A stretch of 64,000 bases of DNA from Lactobacillus colini. Lineage in GTDB: Bacteria; Bacillota; Bacilli; Lactobacillales; Lactobacillaceae. Below are positions 29,475-37,790 of this stretch, piece by piece (within the stretch, counting starts at the first letter, position 1; the number at the start of each line of letters is the position of its first letter). Made by a program: the position numbers and the translations under genes. The DNA lies in the NCBI RefSeq assembly GCF_017874575.1, contig NZ_JAGGLU010000004.1, positions 1 to 64,000 of the forward strand, read 5' to 3'. The notes beneath the pieces were generated by a model. The model did not search any database. It was not told where the DNA came from and saw only the letters and a list, made by a program, of their open reading frames with translations.

Positions 29475-29723
29475 CTAATCTTTTCTTAAACCTTTTCTTC
29501 TTTGAGCTTCTTTAGCCTTTTCTGAAGTTATTTCCTTACCATTTTTATCAATAACAACTGTATCTTCTAATTGCTGTCTAAATCCGGCTCTAAAATTTTC
29601 TAAGAAAGCCGCACGTAATCTCTTTCTCTCTTCTAATTCATCTGGAGTTAATTCCCTTTCTTGACTAAGGTGATACAGCTCATTGATTCTCTTGATCACT
29701 TTTTCTTCTTCTTTTTTATCCAT
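29475..29723 (-). CDS. ynzC: YnzC-family (UPF0291) protein
   Basis: An 82-residue, highly charged helical protein: EEEKVIKRINELYHLSQE, then ELTPDELEERKRLRAAFLENFR, the DUF896 core. The role is unknown; in Bacillus subtilis ynzC is in the SOS-induced yneA-yneB-ynzC operon divergent from lexA. Here yneA and yneB are absent and ynzC faces lexA directly. I start at the ATG at 29723 with GAGGTG 6 nt upstream, not at the GTG three codons earlier. The SOS-box-like site at 29800-29811 lies about 77 nt upstream and may act on it. Confidence 0.9.
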   Translation of the reverse strand: MDKKEEEKVIKRINELYHLSQERELTPDELEERKRLRAAFLENFRAGFRQQLEDTVVIDKNGKEITSEKAKEAQRRKGLRKD

Positions 29724-29799
29724 ATTAAACACCTCACTACGTACTTTAAGTCTACCTTAATCTTTCTAAGAAAAAAAGTTTTTAATGAATATTTTTTCA

Positions 29800-29838
29800 G
29801 AACACTCGTTTGTTTAATATAATCTTTTTTGATAAAAT
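29800..29838 (+). promoter_or_regulatory. lexA: lexA promoter with an SOS-box-like operator
   Basis: TTGTTT (29810-29815), 17-nt spacer, TAAAAT (29833-29838). GAACACTCGTTT (29800-29811) overlaps the -35 and matches the Firmicutes LexA box GAAC-N4-GTTC in seven of eight fixed bases. This fits autorepression and possible control of the divergent ynzC. Confidence 0.6.
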
Positions 29839-29866
29839 AAAATCAAATTATTATTGGAGAATTTTT

Positions 29867-30427
29867 ATGCCTAAAACAAATAACCCCACATCTAAACAAG
29901 TTCAGATTTTACAATATATTTACGATACTGTAGAAAAGAGAAAATTCCCACCTACAGTAAGAGAAATATGTGAAGCAGTCAATCTTTCCTCAACTTCAAC
30001 TGTTCATGGTCATTTAGCTCGCTTAGAGCATAAGGGGTGGCTATATAGAGATGCGACTAAGCCACGTGCTATTGAAGTCACTAAGGCTGGGCTTAAAGAA
30101 TTAGGCGTTAAACCCCAAGTTATCCCAATTATTAATAGTTCTATTACTGATCTCAATGAAGCCATTGAAAAAGCAAGTGACTTTTTTCCAATACCACCAC
30201 AACTTAAAAAATTTGCTGGTAATTTATTTATGTTAAAAGTTGAAACAGATTTTCATAATCAATTATTGGCTGGTGATCAAATTATTATCAAAAAACAAAC
30301 CTCAGCTACAGAAAATGATATTGTTATAGTTTTGAATGAAGATAATAAACTATCTCTTGCCCACTATTCCAAAGAAAATAGTACCTTAATCTTAGGAAAA
30401 GTAATTAGCCTTTATCGTAATATTTAA
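29867..30427 (+). CDS. lexA: LexA-type repressor lacking autocleavage residues
   Basis: The 186-residue protein sits at the canonical lexA locus (divergent from ynzC-yneF). Its N-terminal winged helix is standard (KQVQILQYIYDTVEKRKFPP, then SSTSTVHGHLARLEHKG and KPRAIEV at 65-71). The C-terminal half keeps the LexA fold outline (VIPII at 85, DFFPIPPQL at 105, LFMLKVE at 120, GDQIIIKKQ at 136, NDIVIVL). By eye alignment, the cleavage Ala-Gly is replaced (ITD, 93-95), the catalytic Ser of GDSM becomes Phe in TDFHNQ (about 129), and the catalytic Lys becomes Ala in LSLAHY. Start chosen at the ATG at 29867 with GGAGA upstream; the longer frame is rejected. A DNA-binding role is probable, self-cleavage is not. 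Confidence 0.85.
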   Translation: MPKTNNPTSKQVQILQYIYDTVEKRKFPPTVREICEAVNLSSTSTVHGHLARLEHKGWLYRDATKPRAIEVTKAGLKELGVKPQVIPIINSSITDLNEAIEKASDFFPIPPQLKKFAGNLFMLKVETDFHNQLLAGDQIIIKKQTSATENDIVIVLNEDNKLSLAHYSKENSTLILGKVISLYRNI

Positions 30428-30430
30428 CAA

Positions 30431-30464
30431 AAAACTGCTACTTTATAACGAGTAGCAGTTTTAT
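30431..30464. terminator. Bidirectional terminator between lexA and the lipoprotein gene
   Basis: A 12-bp stem (AAAACTGCTACT/AGTAGCAGTTTT) with an 8-nt loop, with T-rich flanks on both strands, sits between two convergent genes. Confidence 0.88.
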
Positions 30465-30465
30465 T

Positions 30466-31320
30466 TTATCTAATAGTTGATGCCATCTTGAGCATTGTCT
30501 TCAAGCTATGAGCTTGCAAATGATATAACTTTCCATCTTTTTGGAAGTACATTTGGTTATTTAATGAACCATAACCCTCTCCTACTGTAATAGTAATTGC
30601 AGCCTTTTTATCCATTTGTGGTAATTTATAACTATTTAATAGTGCAATAAGCTTATTAGCTATAGGCTTTGGATCTTGATTATTAACTGCACTTGCATGA
30701 ACAGTAAATGACCAGTTATCCTTGTTCCAGGTTAAATAGCGTTGACCAGCACCTGATTGTTCAGTGGCAGTAATGCCGTCATTTAGCTTTACAGTTGGTA
30801 AACCTGAAGCTTGATTTTGATAGTTTATCCGACTATCTAATTCAGCAGAGTCTAAATTGCTTATTTGACTATAAACTAGATATGGCAATTCCTTATTTAA
30901 ACTTGGGTCATTGACTGCTTTAGCTTTATTACCAACACTATAGTAAATTGTAACTTGATTATTATTTTTGCTATAACGAGCATTGATAGTATTGCTGTCC
31001 ATGTCTAAACCGCTAGTTCGAGGTAGCGGTAAGCTAGGAAATTTTTTAGCAATTTCTGCGTTTATTTTAGCAAAACGACTCTTTTTACTTGTTGGTGCTT
31101 GGCTACCTTTAAGAGAAGACTTTTGTGAGCTGGATTGAGAAGACGATGTACTAGATGAGCTAGCATTAGACTTATCACTTGAAGTAGAACTAGATTTTTT
31201 AATTATACTAGATCGTGATGAATTTTCTGAGCTACTATTATTGGATGAAGCTGATTTTTGACACCCTACTGTAAGGATTAAAGCCGCAATAACAGTAGCA
31301 ATTCCAAATTGTTTTTTCAT
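30466..31320 (-). CDS. Serine-rich lipoprotein of unknown function
   Basis: The 284-residue protein starts MKKQFGIATVIAALILTVGC, a lipoprotein signal peptide with the lipobox VGC. A low-complexity Ser-rich stretch (about residues 22-75) links it to a folded domain of about 200 residues with KFPSLPLPRTSGLDMDS and a C-terminal GEGYGSLNNQMYFQKDGKLY. I do not recognise the domain. Start at the ATG at 31320 with GGAGG 6 nt upstream; an upstream in-frame start is rejected. It follows the UDG gene by 25 nt and is probably co-transcribed with it. Confidence 0.85.
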   Translation of the reverse strand: MKKQFGIATVIAALILTVGCQKSASSNNSSSENSSRSSIIKKSSSTSSDKSNASSSSTSSSQSSSQKSSLKGSQAPTSKKSRFAKINAEIAKKFPSLPLPRTSGLDMDSNTINARYSKNNNQVTIYYSVGNKAKAVNDPSLNKELPYLVYSQISNLDSAELDSRINYQNQASGLPTVKLNDGITATEQSGAGQRYLTWNKDNWSFTVHASAVNNQDPKPIANKLIALLNSYKLPQMDKKAAITITVGEGYGSLNNQMYFQKDGKLYHLQAHSLKTMLKMASTIR

Positions 31321-31345
31321 AAAAAACCTCCGTAACAAATCTATC

Positions 31346-32005
31346 CTACTTATATTTTACCATGCTTGAGCTATTCAGATATGGCTTAATTACTTGCCAA
31401 TCTTTTTCAATGCTATCCGTCAATTTACGATTATAAAAAATCGCCGCAGGGTGATATTGCGGAAAGATAGTATAGTGCTCTTTTGACCAAGTATAACTAT
31501 CTTGGCTTTTATTTAACTGCAGAATGGGTGTATCTTCGATCACCTCACCGTGCACTTCAGAAATTTTTCCTTTGCCTAATAATCTCTCCAATCCTGTATT
31601 ACCAACAGCTACAATTAGCTTAGGATGCACCATTCTTATTTCATAGTCAAGAAATGGTGCATGAGCCAAGATTTCTTTTTTAGTAGGTTTTCGATTAGGA
31701 TATTTGATTACTTGCTTATTCTCACGCTTACTGAAAACTTTTTTAATTGAATAAGGGCGACTGCGCACAGCGCTGGTAATATAAACATCTTTACGTGTCA
31801 AGCCAATGCTGGCAAGTGATTTTATCAGTTCACGACCTGCATCCCCATTAAAGGGAATATTATCAATTATTTCATTTTTCCCTGGCGCTTCACCAACAAT
31901 CATTAGCTTAGGATTAATCGGACCCGCTCCTTCATTCAATCCTTCTAGTTTCATTCCTTGAGATCTTAGCTTAACTAGCTCTACTAATTCTTTGGGATAA
32001 TGCAT
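31346..32005 (-). CDS. Uracil-DNA glycosylase superfamily protein (family 4/5-like, no Fe-S cysteines)
   Basis: The 219 residues carry the superfamily motifs GEAPGKNEI (about 38-46), the PFNGDAGREL segment that follows it, and QYHPAAIFYN near the C-terminus. Families 4 and 5 normally hold a 4Fe-4S cluster with four cysteines; this protein contains no cysteine, and the usual YITNxxxCRP segment reads YITSAVRSRP. It probably removes uracil or deaminated bases from DNA, but activity is uncertain. The ATG follows the Nudix stop codon directly (TAAATG). Confidence 0.8.
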   Translation of the reverse strand: MHYPKELVELVKLRSQGMKLEGLNEGAGPINPKLMIVGEAPGKNEIIDNIPFNGDAGRELIKSLASIGLTRKDVYITSAVRSRPYSIKKVFSKRENKQVIKYPNRKPTKKEILAHAPFLDYEIRMVHPKLIVAVGNTGLERLLGKGKISEVHGEVIEDTPILQLNKSQDSYTWSKEHYTIFPQYHPAAIFYNRKLTDSIEKDWQVIKPYLNSSSMVKYK

Positions 32006-32428
32006 TTATTTTTTCATCCTCTTGTAAACATACTCTATAACATCCTCAAAAATCTTAATTAGCTCTGGATAACGAAGGAACTGCTCAGCATCTTTATAAG
32101 ATAGCCATTTAGCGCTTTTTATTTCATTATCTTGTAGACGCACACTTTGTCCAGGGGTTGATTTAGCTATAAAAAGCTTCACTGTTTTTTCACGATTTCT
32201 AGTAATTGTATAAGTTATGCTTTTTTCAAAAGAAAAATCAAAATCCGGCACTAGCCCTACTTCTTCTAAAACTTCTCTTCGGGCAGCTTGTCGATTAGTT
32301 TCCCCCTGTTCTAAGTGTCCCTTTGGAAATCCCCAGGACCCATTAATGTTACTTTGAACAATTAAAAGTTGAACTTCATTATCTTTGAGACGATAAATTA
32401 AACCGCCTGCAGAATACTCATGTATCAA
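32006..32428 (-). CDS. Nudix hydrolase, probable diadenosine polyphosphate hydrolase
   Basis: The 140-residue protein has a full Nudix box (G-HLEQGET with REVLEEVGL, about residues 36-58), preceded by SWGFPKGHLE. The short form and the N-terminus (AGGLIYR) fit the asymmetric Ap4A hydrolase/MutT-like group; the exact substrate is not readable. The start is TTG at 32428 with GGAGGG 9 nt upstream; the nearby ATG GTA AAT frame stops at once. It heads a Nudix-UDG-lipoprotein unit of sanitation and repair genes and is preceded by a TATAAT at 32468-32463. Confidence 0.88.
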   Translation of the reverse strand: MIHEYSAGGLIYRLKDNEVQLLIVQSNINGSWGFPKGHLEQGETNRQAARREVLEEVGLVPDFDFSFEKSITYTITRNREKTVKLFIAKSTPGQSVRLQDNEIKSAKWLSYKDAEQFLRYPELIKIFEDVIEYVYKRMKK

Positions 32429-32465
32429 TTTACCATCCCTCCAAAAATATGATTCTATTAAAATT

Positions 32466-32497
32466 ATACAAAAAGCTGACTATATTAGTCAGCTTTT
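32466..32497 (-). terminator. Terminator of the DUF2785 gene
   Basis: AAAAGCTGACTA/TAGTCAGCTTTT stem (12 bp) with a 3-nt loop, followed by TTTTTG on the minus strand. The T-run leads straight into the TATAAT of the next gene. Confidence 0.85.
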
Positions 32498-32504
32498 GTA
32501 TTAA

Positions 32505-33308
32505 TTAATACTTTTTCAAATAATTTGAAACTATTGCTTGCTTTAAAGACTTTTCTAATAACTTAGCATTATCTAACTTTATATACAAGTCTAACAATAT
32601 TGACTTTAGATTTGCAAATTGATAAAAAGCAATAAGATCACTTCTATCATCTAATTTTAATTCATCTAGCCATACACACAAATCACTACTTGAAAATATT
32701 TTATATTTTAGTCCAGCAAATAAGGCATTGCTAATTCTCCATTCTTCACCGCTAATAAATCTGTTACTATTTTTCAATAATAGTAACATTAAATTATTTA
32801 AAAATGTTTGTCCATATTCTTTTGGAAAACTATGATGCTTAAAACAAACTTCAAAAGTATCTGAAAGATGAGAAACTGCATCTACCCAGCCCCAATCTGT
32901 CGAATAACTCGTAAAATCATGTTCTTGCTTTAAATAATCAAGTAAATTTAAAAAGATATTTTTTCGCTCTTTTTCATATAAAATATTATAAAATTTTGAG
33001 TTTTTGTCCCCATCAGTTTCAATAATTAACTCTAATAATAAACAAGTAAATGATCTTGTTAATATAGCGCTGTCTGTTTTTTCTAAATTATAAAAAAGTA
33101 AATTTCTATTTAGTACATACTTAATCAAATATCTAGCTTGATTATGGCTAAAGTTCTCACATAAAAAACCCTTACCAAATGTTTCACAAACCAGATTGTC
33201 CCGAATGTTACTATTAGGATCACCAATATGGTGAATTAACCATTCCACTTCTTTATCGCTATAATTAGTATATTCAACATTTAATTTATCAAATAATTGT
33301 TTTTCCAT
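32505..33308 (-). CDS. DUF2785 family protein
   Basis: The 267-residue protein is cytoplasmic, helical and cysteine-containing. It shows the DUF2785 pattern: a DNLVCETFGKGF segment near residue 37, FTCLLLELII near 87 and DWGWVDAVSHLSDTFE near 137. No catalytic function is established for the family. The start is ATG; AGGAG lies about 14 nt upstream, longer than usual. It diverges from tag with only 19 bp between starts, so the two promoters must overlap the opposite genes or be very compact. Confidence 0.8.
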   Translation of the reverse strand: MEKQLFDKLNVEYTNYSDKEVEWLIHHIGDPNSNIRDNLVCETFGKGFLCENFSHNQARYLIKYVLNRNLLFYNLEKTDSAILTRSFTCLLLELIIETDGDKNSKFYNILYEKERKNIFLNLLDYLKQEHDFTSYSTDWGWVDAVSHLSDTFEVCFKHHSFPKEYGQTFLNNLMLLLLKNSNRFISGEEWRISNALFAGLKYKIFSSSDLCVWLDELKLDDRSDLIAFYQFANLKSILLDLYIKLDNAKLLEKSLKQAIVSNYLKKY

Positions 33309-33327
33309 TTTTAGAAAGGACTCCTAT

Positions 33328-33885
33328 ATGCAACGTTGTGATTGGAACTATTCGGGCTCTATTGAGCAAATATATCAAGATTATCATGATTACGAATGGG
33401 GCAAGCTTAATTTAAATGAAAATTACCTATTTGAAATGCTTATCTTAGAAAGCTTTCAATCTGGCTTGTCCTGGTCTACTATTTTGCATAAGCGAGACAA
33501 TTTTAAAAAAGCTTTCGCCGACTTCGACATAGATAAAGTATCTCAATTTGATGAGCAAGATATAAAAAGATTACTTACCGATTCGACAATTATCCGCAAT
33601 AAGTTAAAAATCAATGCTGCTATTAACAATGCTAGGGTTATTAGCTCTTGGCATAAAAAAGGTAAGACTTTAGGTGAATTTTTGCAGCAATATATTCCAG
33701 AACCTATTATTAATCATCCTCAAAGCATGTCTGATATACCCGCTAAAACAGATTTATCTACACAAATTTCTAAAGACATGAAAAAAGCAGGTTTTAAATT
33801 TGTTGGCCCAACGACTATTTATTCCTTTTTGCAAGGAACTGGGTTTATTAATGACCATCTTGAAAAATGCGATTTTAAATACTAG
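33328..33885 (+). CDS. tag: DNA-3-methyladenine glycosylase I
   Basis: Removes 3-methyladenine from alkylated DNA. The 185 residues show the Tag signature: MQRCDWN (zinc Cys4), HDYEWG with the zinc His, LILESFQSGLSWSTIL with the conserved Glu, and a C-terminal GFINDHLEKC giving the remaining His and Cys ligands. The start is ATG with AAAGGA upstream. Its end overlaps the convergent phosphorylase gene by 4 nt. Confidence 0.95.
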   Translation: MQRCDWNYSGSIEQIYQDYHDYEWGKLNLNENYLFEMLILESFQSGLSWSTILHKRDNFKKAFADFDIDKVSQFDEQDIKRLLTDSTIIRNKLKINAAINNARVISSWHKKGKTLGEFLQQYIPEPIINHPQSMSDIPAKTDLSTQISKDMKKAGFKFVGPTTIYSFLQGTGFINDHLEKCDFKY

Positions 33886-34637
33886 CTCAGTAATTTAATT
33901 GCTAATTCTAAAGCATTTTGACTTCCTAATTCACCCCAAGTGCGGCTCTCATGTTCGTTCACATCTGCCAGGCTATCTGCTGTAAATAATATTTGAGCAA
34001 ATTTGACCCCTCTAAACTTACTACATGCTGCCAAAGCACTGCACTCCATTTCCACTAACTTAGCATCATAAGACATAGCTAGCTTAATTTTATTTTCTGT
34101 TTCTCTAAAAAAGCCATCTGTTGTCCAAGTTACTACTTCTTCTAAATTTATGCTATTTTCTTTAGCCTTATTTAATAACTCTTTCCTAAAGTCATAATCT
34201 AGTTCTATTTCATTTTTTGCTGGTAGATAATGAAATGAAGTTCCTTCATCCCTTATTGCCCTTTTAACTAAGAAATATGCATTTTCAGGTAAATCAACTA
34301 AGCTACCTGCACTACCAATTGCTAAAATTTTTTTAGTGCCGTAAGCTATTAGCCAATCTAAAAGTTGAGTAGCCGCTGGAGCCCCCAGAGGAGCTTGACA
34401 TAAATTAAATTTCTTACTGTTTATCTCAATTTCATAAATACTTGGTGTAAACGAAATTGTTTCAAATTTTCCTACTTCACGATGCCAAATTTTAGATAAA
34501 AAACTATTAATAATTTTTTTCTCTAAGAACGCATAAATCATCGGATAATCGAAATGATATCCTAAACTCTCGTGGTCAGGCTGTAAAACAGACTGTTTTT
34601 CATTACTATGCTTCAATAAAAATAAGTCATTAGTCAA
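33882..34637 (-). CDS. Nucleoside phosphorylase (uridine phosphorylase-like)
   Basis: The 251-residue protein belongs to the purine/uridine phosphorylase superfamily: GAPAATQLLDWLIAYG near 87, KILAIGSAGSLV near 104 (phosphate loop), and VEMECSALAACS near 193, the ribose-binding Met-Glu. Substrate base is not determined; the family includes uridine, inosine and MTA enzymes. The start is TTG with GGGAGAA 4 nt upstream. It is convergent with tag, overlapping 4 nt, and seems monocistronic. Confidence 0.85.
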   Translation of the reverse strand: MTNDLFLLKHSNEKQSVLQPDHESLGYHFDYPMIYAFLEKKIINSFLSKIWHREVGKFETISFTPSIYEIEINSKKFNLCQAPLGAPAATQLLDWLIAYGTKKILAIGSAGSLVDLPENAYFLVKRAIRDEGTSFHYLPAKNEIELDYDFRKELLNKAKENSINLEEVVTWTTDGFFRETENKIKLAMSYDAKLVEMECSALAACSKFRGVKFAQILFTADSLADVNEHESRTWGELGSQNALELAIKLLS

Positions 34638-34712
34638 TTTATTCTCCCTCCTTCATCAGTAAATATTATAATAATTTTATCATATTTTTAATTGAATAAA
34701 AATATAGTCAGC

Positions 34713-34744
34713 TTTTTACGTAAATTTTGAAAATTGCGTAAAAA
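34713..34744. repeat. Imperfect inverted repeat upstream of the phosphorylase gene
   Basis: TTTTTACGTAAATTTT and AAAATTGCGTAAAAA flank a single G, with one base skipped. The repeat lies between the lepA terminator and the phosphorylase start, about 75-105 nt upstream of it. It could be an operator or a folded 3' end; unassigned. Confidence 0.5.
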
Positions 34745-34768
34745 AATAGTATCGGAACCCGATACTAT
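34740..34768 (-). terminator. Terminator of lepA
   Basis: A 10-bp perfect stem (ATAGTATCGG/CCGATACTAT) with a 3-nt loop, then six T on the minus strand, 16 nt after the lepA stop. Confidence 0.9.
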
Positions 34769-34784
34769 TGATGTTTATAGGTTT

Positions 34785-36623
34785 TTATTTACCTTTGATG
34801 TCTTCATCATTCATCTTAAGAACCGCCATAAAAGCATCTTGTGGTACTTCTACCTTACCAACAGCCTTCATTCGCTTCTTACCACGTTTTTGCTTTTCAA
34901 GCAATTTTGCACGACGATCTGGATCACCTGTATGAATTTTCCAAGTAACATCCTTACGATATGGCTTAATCGTAGCACGAGAGATTATCTTAGCCCCAAT
35001 GGCTCCTTGAATATCAACTTCGAAGTTTTGTCGTGGAATTAGTTTCTTAAGCATTGATGTCATCTGACGTGCTCTCTCTTGCGCTTCGGATCTATGAGCA
35101 ATGAAGCTCAAAGCATCAATCGGTTCTTTATTTAAGAGCATATCAATCTTAACTAAATCAGTCGCACGATACCCAGTAATTTCATAATCAAGAGAGGCAT
35201 ATCCCTTAGTCGAAGACTTTAATTCATCGAAGAAGTCAAAGATAATTTCAGCTAATGGCATATTGTATTTGACGTTAACTCGGTACTTATCAAGATAGTC
35301 CATCGTAATGAATTCACCACGCTTACGTTGACAAAGCTCCATCACAGGTCCAACATAATCATTCGGCACCATAATCTCAGCCTTAACATAAGGCTCTTGA
35401 ACTTCTCGATATTCACCAGCATCTGGCAAATCGGCCGGGTTATCGATTAATTTAGTTGAGCCGTCATTCATAATTGCATGGTAATCTACACTTGGTGCAG
35501 TCATTATCAAATCCATATCAAACTCTTGCTCGAGTCTTTCTTGGACAACATCCATGTGAAGTAATCCTAAAAATCCACAACGAAAACCAAAACCTAAAGC
35601 CTGTGAAGTTTCAGGTTCAAATTCAAGGGCTGCATCATTCAATTGTAATTTTTGCAAAGCTTCTTTTAAATCGTCATACTTCTGATTATCAACAGGATAC
35701 ATACCAGAATAAACCATTGGTGGAATCTGACGGTAACCAGGAAGTGGCTCAGCAGTTGGTTTTTGAGCGCTTGTAATTGTGTCACCAACACGAGTTTCAC
35801 GAACAGACTTAATATTAGCAGTCAGATAACCTACATCCCCTGCTACTAACATGTCCTTCTTTACTGGATGAGGACTAGAAACACCAACTTCAGTAACTTC
35901 AAATTCTTTACCCGTATTCATAATCTTAATTCTATCGCCTGGCTTAACAATCCCTTCTTCAATGCGAACTGCTAATACTACACCTCGATAATCATCATAT
36001 TTAGAATCAAAAATTAAGGCTTTCAACGGTGCAGTTAAATCACCTGATGGAGCAGGTACATCCTTTACAATTCTTTCTAATAATTCCGGAATTCCTTGCC
36101 CTGTCTTACCAGACACTTCTACTGCATCAGTTGCGTCTAAGCCAATCATTTCTTCAATTTCATCCTTACACATATCTGGATCTGCAGATGGCAAGTCAAT
36201 CTTATTAATAACTGGCAAGATTTCTAAGTCATCATCCAAAGCCAGGTAAGTATTAGCCAAGGTCTGAGCCTGTACTCCTTGAGTAGCATCAACTACTAAT
36301 AAAGCACCCTCACAAGCTGCAAGTGAACGTGATACTTCATATGAAAAGTCTACATGTCCTGGAGTATCAATTAAGTGAAAGATATAATCTTCACCATCTT
36401 GAGCATGGTACTTAACCTGTACTGAGTTTAACTTGATAGTAATCCCACGTTGACGCTCTAATGGCATATCATCCAACAATTGATTTTTCATTTGTCTTTC
36501 TGAAACTGTGTCGGTTAACTCTAATATACGATCGGCTATAGTAGATTTACCATGATCGATATGAGCTACAATTGAAAAGTTTCTAACGTGCTTTTGGTAG
36601 TCTTGTAACTTTTTAATATCCAT
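34785..36623 (-). CDS. lepA: Elongation factor 4 (LepA)
   Basis: Ribosome-associated GTPase affecting elongation and 30S biogenesis. The 612 residues show [20 protein letters not shown] (about 13-32), [22 protein letters not shown] and [10 protein letters not shown], then EF-G-like domains and the LepA-specific C-terminal domain with [18 protein letters not shown] and KRGKKRMK. The start is ATG with AAGGTGG upstream. Monocistronic, with its own terminator. Confidence 0.98.
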   Translation of the reverse strand: MDIKKLQDYQKHVRNFSIVAHIDHGKSTIADRILELTDTVSERQMKNQLLDDMPLERQRGITIKLNSVQVKYHAQDGEDYIFHLIDTPGHVDFSYEVSRSLAACEGALLVVDATQGVQAQTLANTYLALDDDLEILPVINKIDLPSADPDMCKDEIEEMIGLDATDAVEVSGKTGQGIPELLERIVKDVPAPSGDLTAPLKALIFDSKYDDYRGVVLAVRIEEGIVKPGDRIKIMNTGKEFEVTEVGVSSPHPVKKDMLVAGDVGYLTANIKSVRETRVGDTITSAQKPTAEPLPGYRQIPPMVYSGMYPVDNQKYDDLKEALQKLQLNDAALEFEPETSQALGFGFRCGFLGLLHMDVVQERLEQEFDMDLIMTAPSVDYHAIMNDGSTKLIDNPADLPDAGEYREVQEPYVKAEIMVPNDYVGPVMELCQRKRGEFITMDYLDKYRVNVKYNMPLAEIIFDFFDELKSSTKGYASLDYEITGYRATDLVKIDMLLNKEPIDALSFIAHRSEAQERARQMTSMLKKLIPRQNFEVDIQGAIGAKIISRATIKPYRKDVTWKIHTGDPDRRAKLLEKQKRGKKRMKAVGKVEVPQDAFMAVLKMNDEDIKGK

Positions 36624-36855
36624 AAAATTAGTCCACCTTTATCTTTTTAAGTTAAACTGATAAAAATAAAGTTTATAAATAAAATAGTACTATTAATTAT
36701 ATCACATATATCCGCCTTTCTTTGCGATATAAAAAACAGCAATTCTACAAGTCCAATCAAATATTCAAACTATATAAAGAACATAATTTGATGTAAAATA
36801 CTTATATTAAATTACAATTCATGCTCAATTTGTATGTTTATACAGAAGGGATATT

Positions 36856-37749
36856 ATGGATACTCGTGTACTTAAATATTTTATTGCTGTTGCTAAACTC
36901 GGGAACGTCACTAAAGCAGCTGAACAACTTCATATCACCCAGCCTACGCTTTCTCGTCAAATTAATGAATTAGAAAAAGAAATTGGTGTAGATTTATTTG
37001 ACCGTGTCAATCATCGACTTGTATTAACTAAGTCTGGTGCCTTATTTCAACAGCGAGCTCAAACGATTCTTGACTTTATTTTACAAACTAAATCCAAATT
37101 GCAAAATCAAGATAATGACCTCTCTGGCACTATTCGACTTGGCTGCGTAGAAAGTTCAGTATCTATATTTGCGATGAATATGATTGAAAAAATGCAGCGA
37201 AAATACCCCCACATAAAATTTGATATTTATACTGCTAATGGAAATGATTTAAAAGAAAAACTCGATCAAGACTTATTAGACTTAATTATCCTAATTGAAC
37301 CCATTGAAGCGGCTAAATATCATTATCTTCAACTCCCTAATAAAGACCAATGGGGATTAATCGTAAAAAAAGATAGCAAACTTGCAAAAAAAGATAGTAT
37401 AACTGCTAAAGATCTTTACCATATTCCAATAGCATTCACTAAGCGCAATCTTGTACGTGATGAATTAATTGATATCTTAAAGCTTGATGCCAATAAGCTT
37501 AATTTACGCTCCACCCATAACTTAGCTGGTAATTCTCTATTATTAGTAAAATCTGGTTTATTCTCTATGGTTAGCATTAAAGGTATTCTTGATGTTTACA
37601 ACTCTGAAGGTCTATCTTTCATTCCTTTTAAGCCATTCACCTTAGCAAATCATATTACAGCCTGGAAGAAAAATTCATATCTTTCTCCAGCAACTGAAAA
37701 ATTTATTCAATTAATTGCTGAAGAAATTAATTTTGTACCTAAAAAGTAG
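36856..37749 (+). CDS. LysR-family transcriptional regulator
   Basis: The 297 residues have a standard LysR N-terminal helix-turn-helix (MDTRVLKYFIAVAKLGNVTK, then QLHITQPTLSRQINELEKEIG) and a periplasmic-binding-like effector domain (about 90-290). The effector is not identifiable. It faces the FLEET genes: its end is 41 nt from the convergent apbE/fmnB with a shared terminator. It could regulate them, itself or a distant target; there is no direct evidence. The start is ATG with AGAAGGGA upstream. The 232-bp region to lepA is AT-rich and holds its promoter. Confidence 0.88.
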   Translation: MDTRVLKYFIAVAKLGNVTKAAEQLHITQPTLSRQINELEKEIGVDLFDRVNHRLVLTKSGALFQQRAQTILDFILQTKSKLQNQDNDLSGTIRLGCVESSVSIFAMNMIEKMQRKYPHIKFDIYTANGNDLKEKLDQDLLDLIILIEPIEAAKYHYLQLPNKDQWGLIVKKDSKLAKKDSITAKDLYHIPIAFTKRNLVRDELIDILKLDANKLNLRSTHNLAGNSLLLVKSGLFSMVSIKGILDVYNSEGLSFIPFKPFTLANHITAWKKNSYLSPATEKFIQLIAEEINFVPKK

Positions 37750-37789
37750 GGTAGCAATTTTTTATGTAAAATTGCCATCCTACTTTTTC
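37745..37789. terminator. Bidirectional terminator between the LysR gene and fmnB
   Basis: A long stem (about 16 bp: AGTAGGGTAGCAATTTT with AAAATTGCCATCCTACT, two mismatches) overlaps the LysR stop codon and has TTTTTCTTT on one side and an A-run on the other. Confidence 0.85.
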
Positions 37790-37790
37790 T

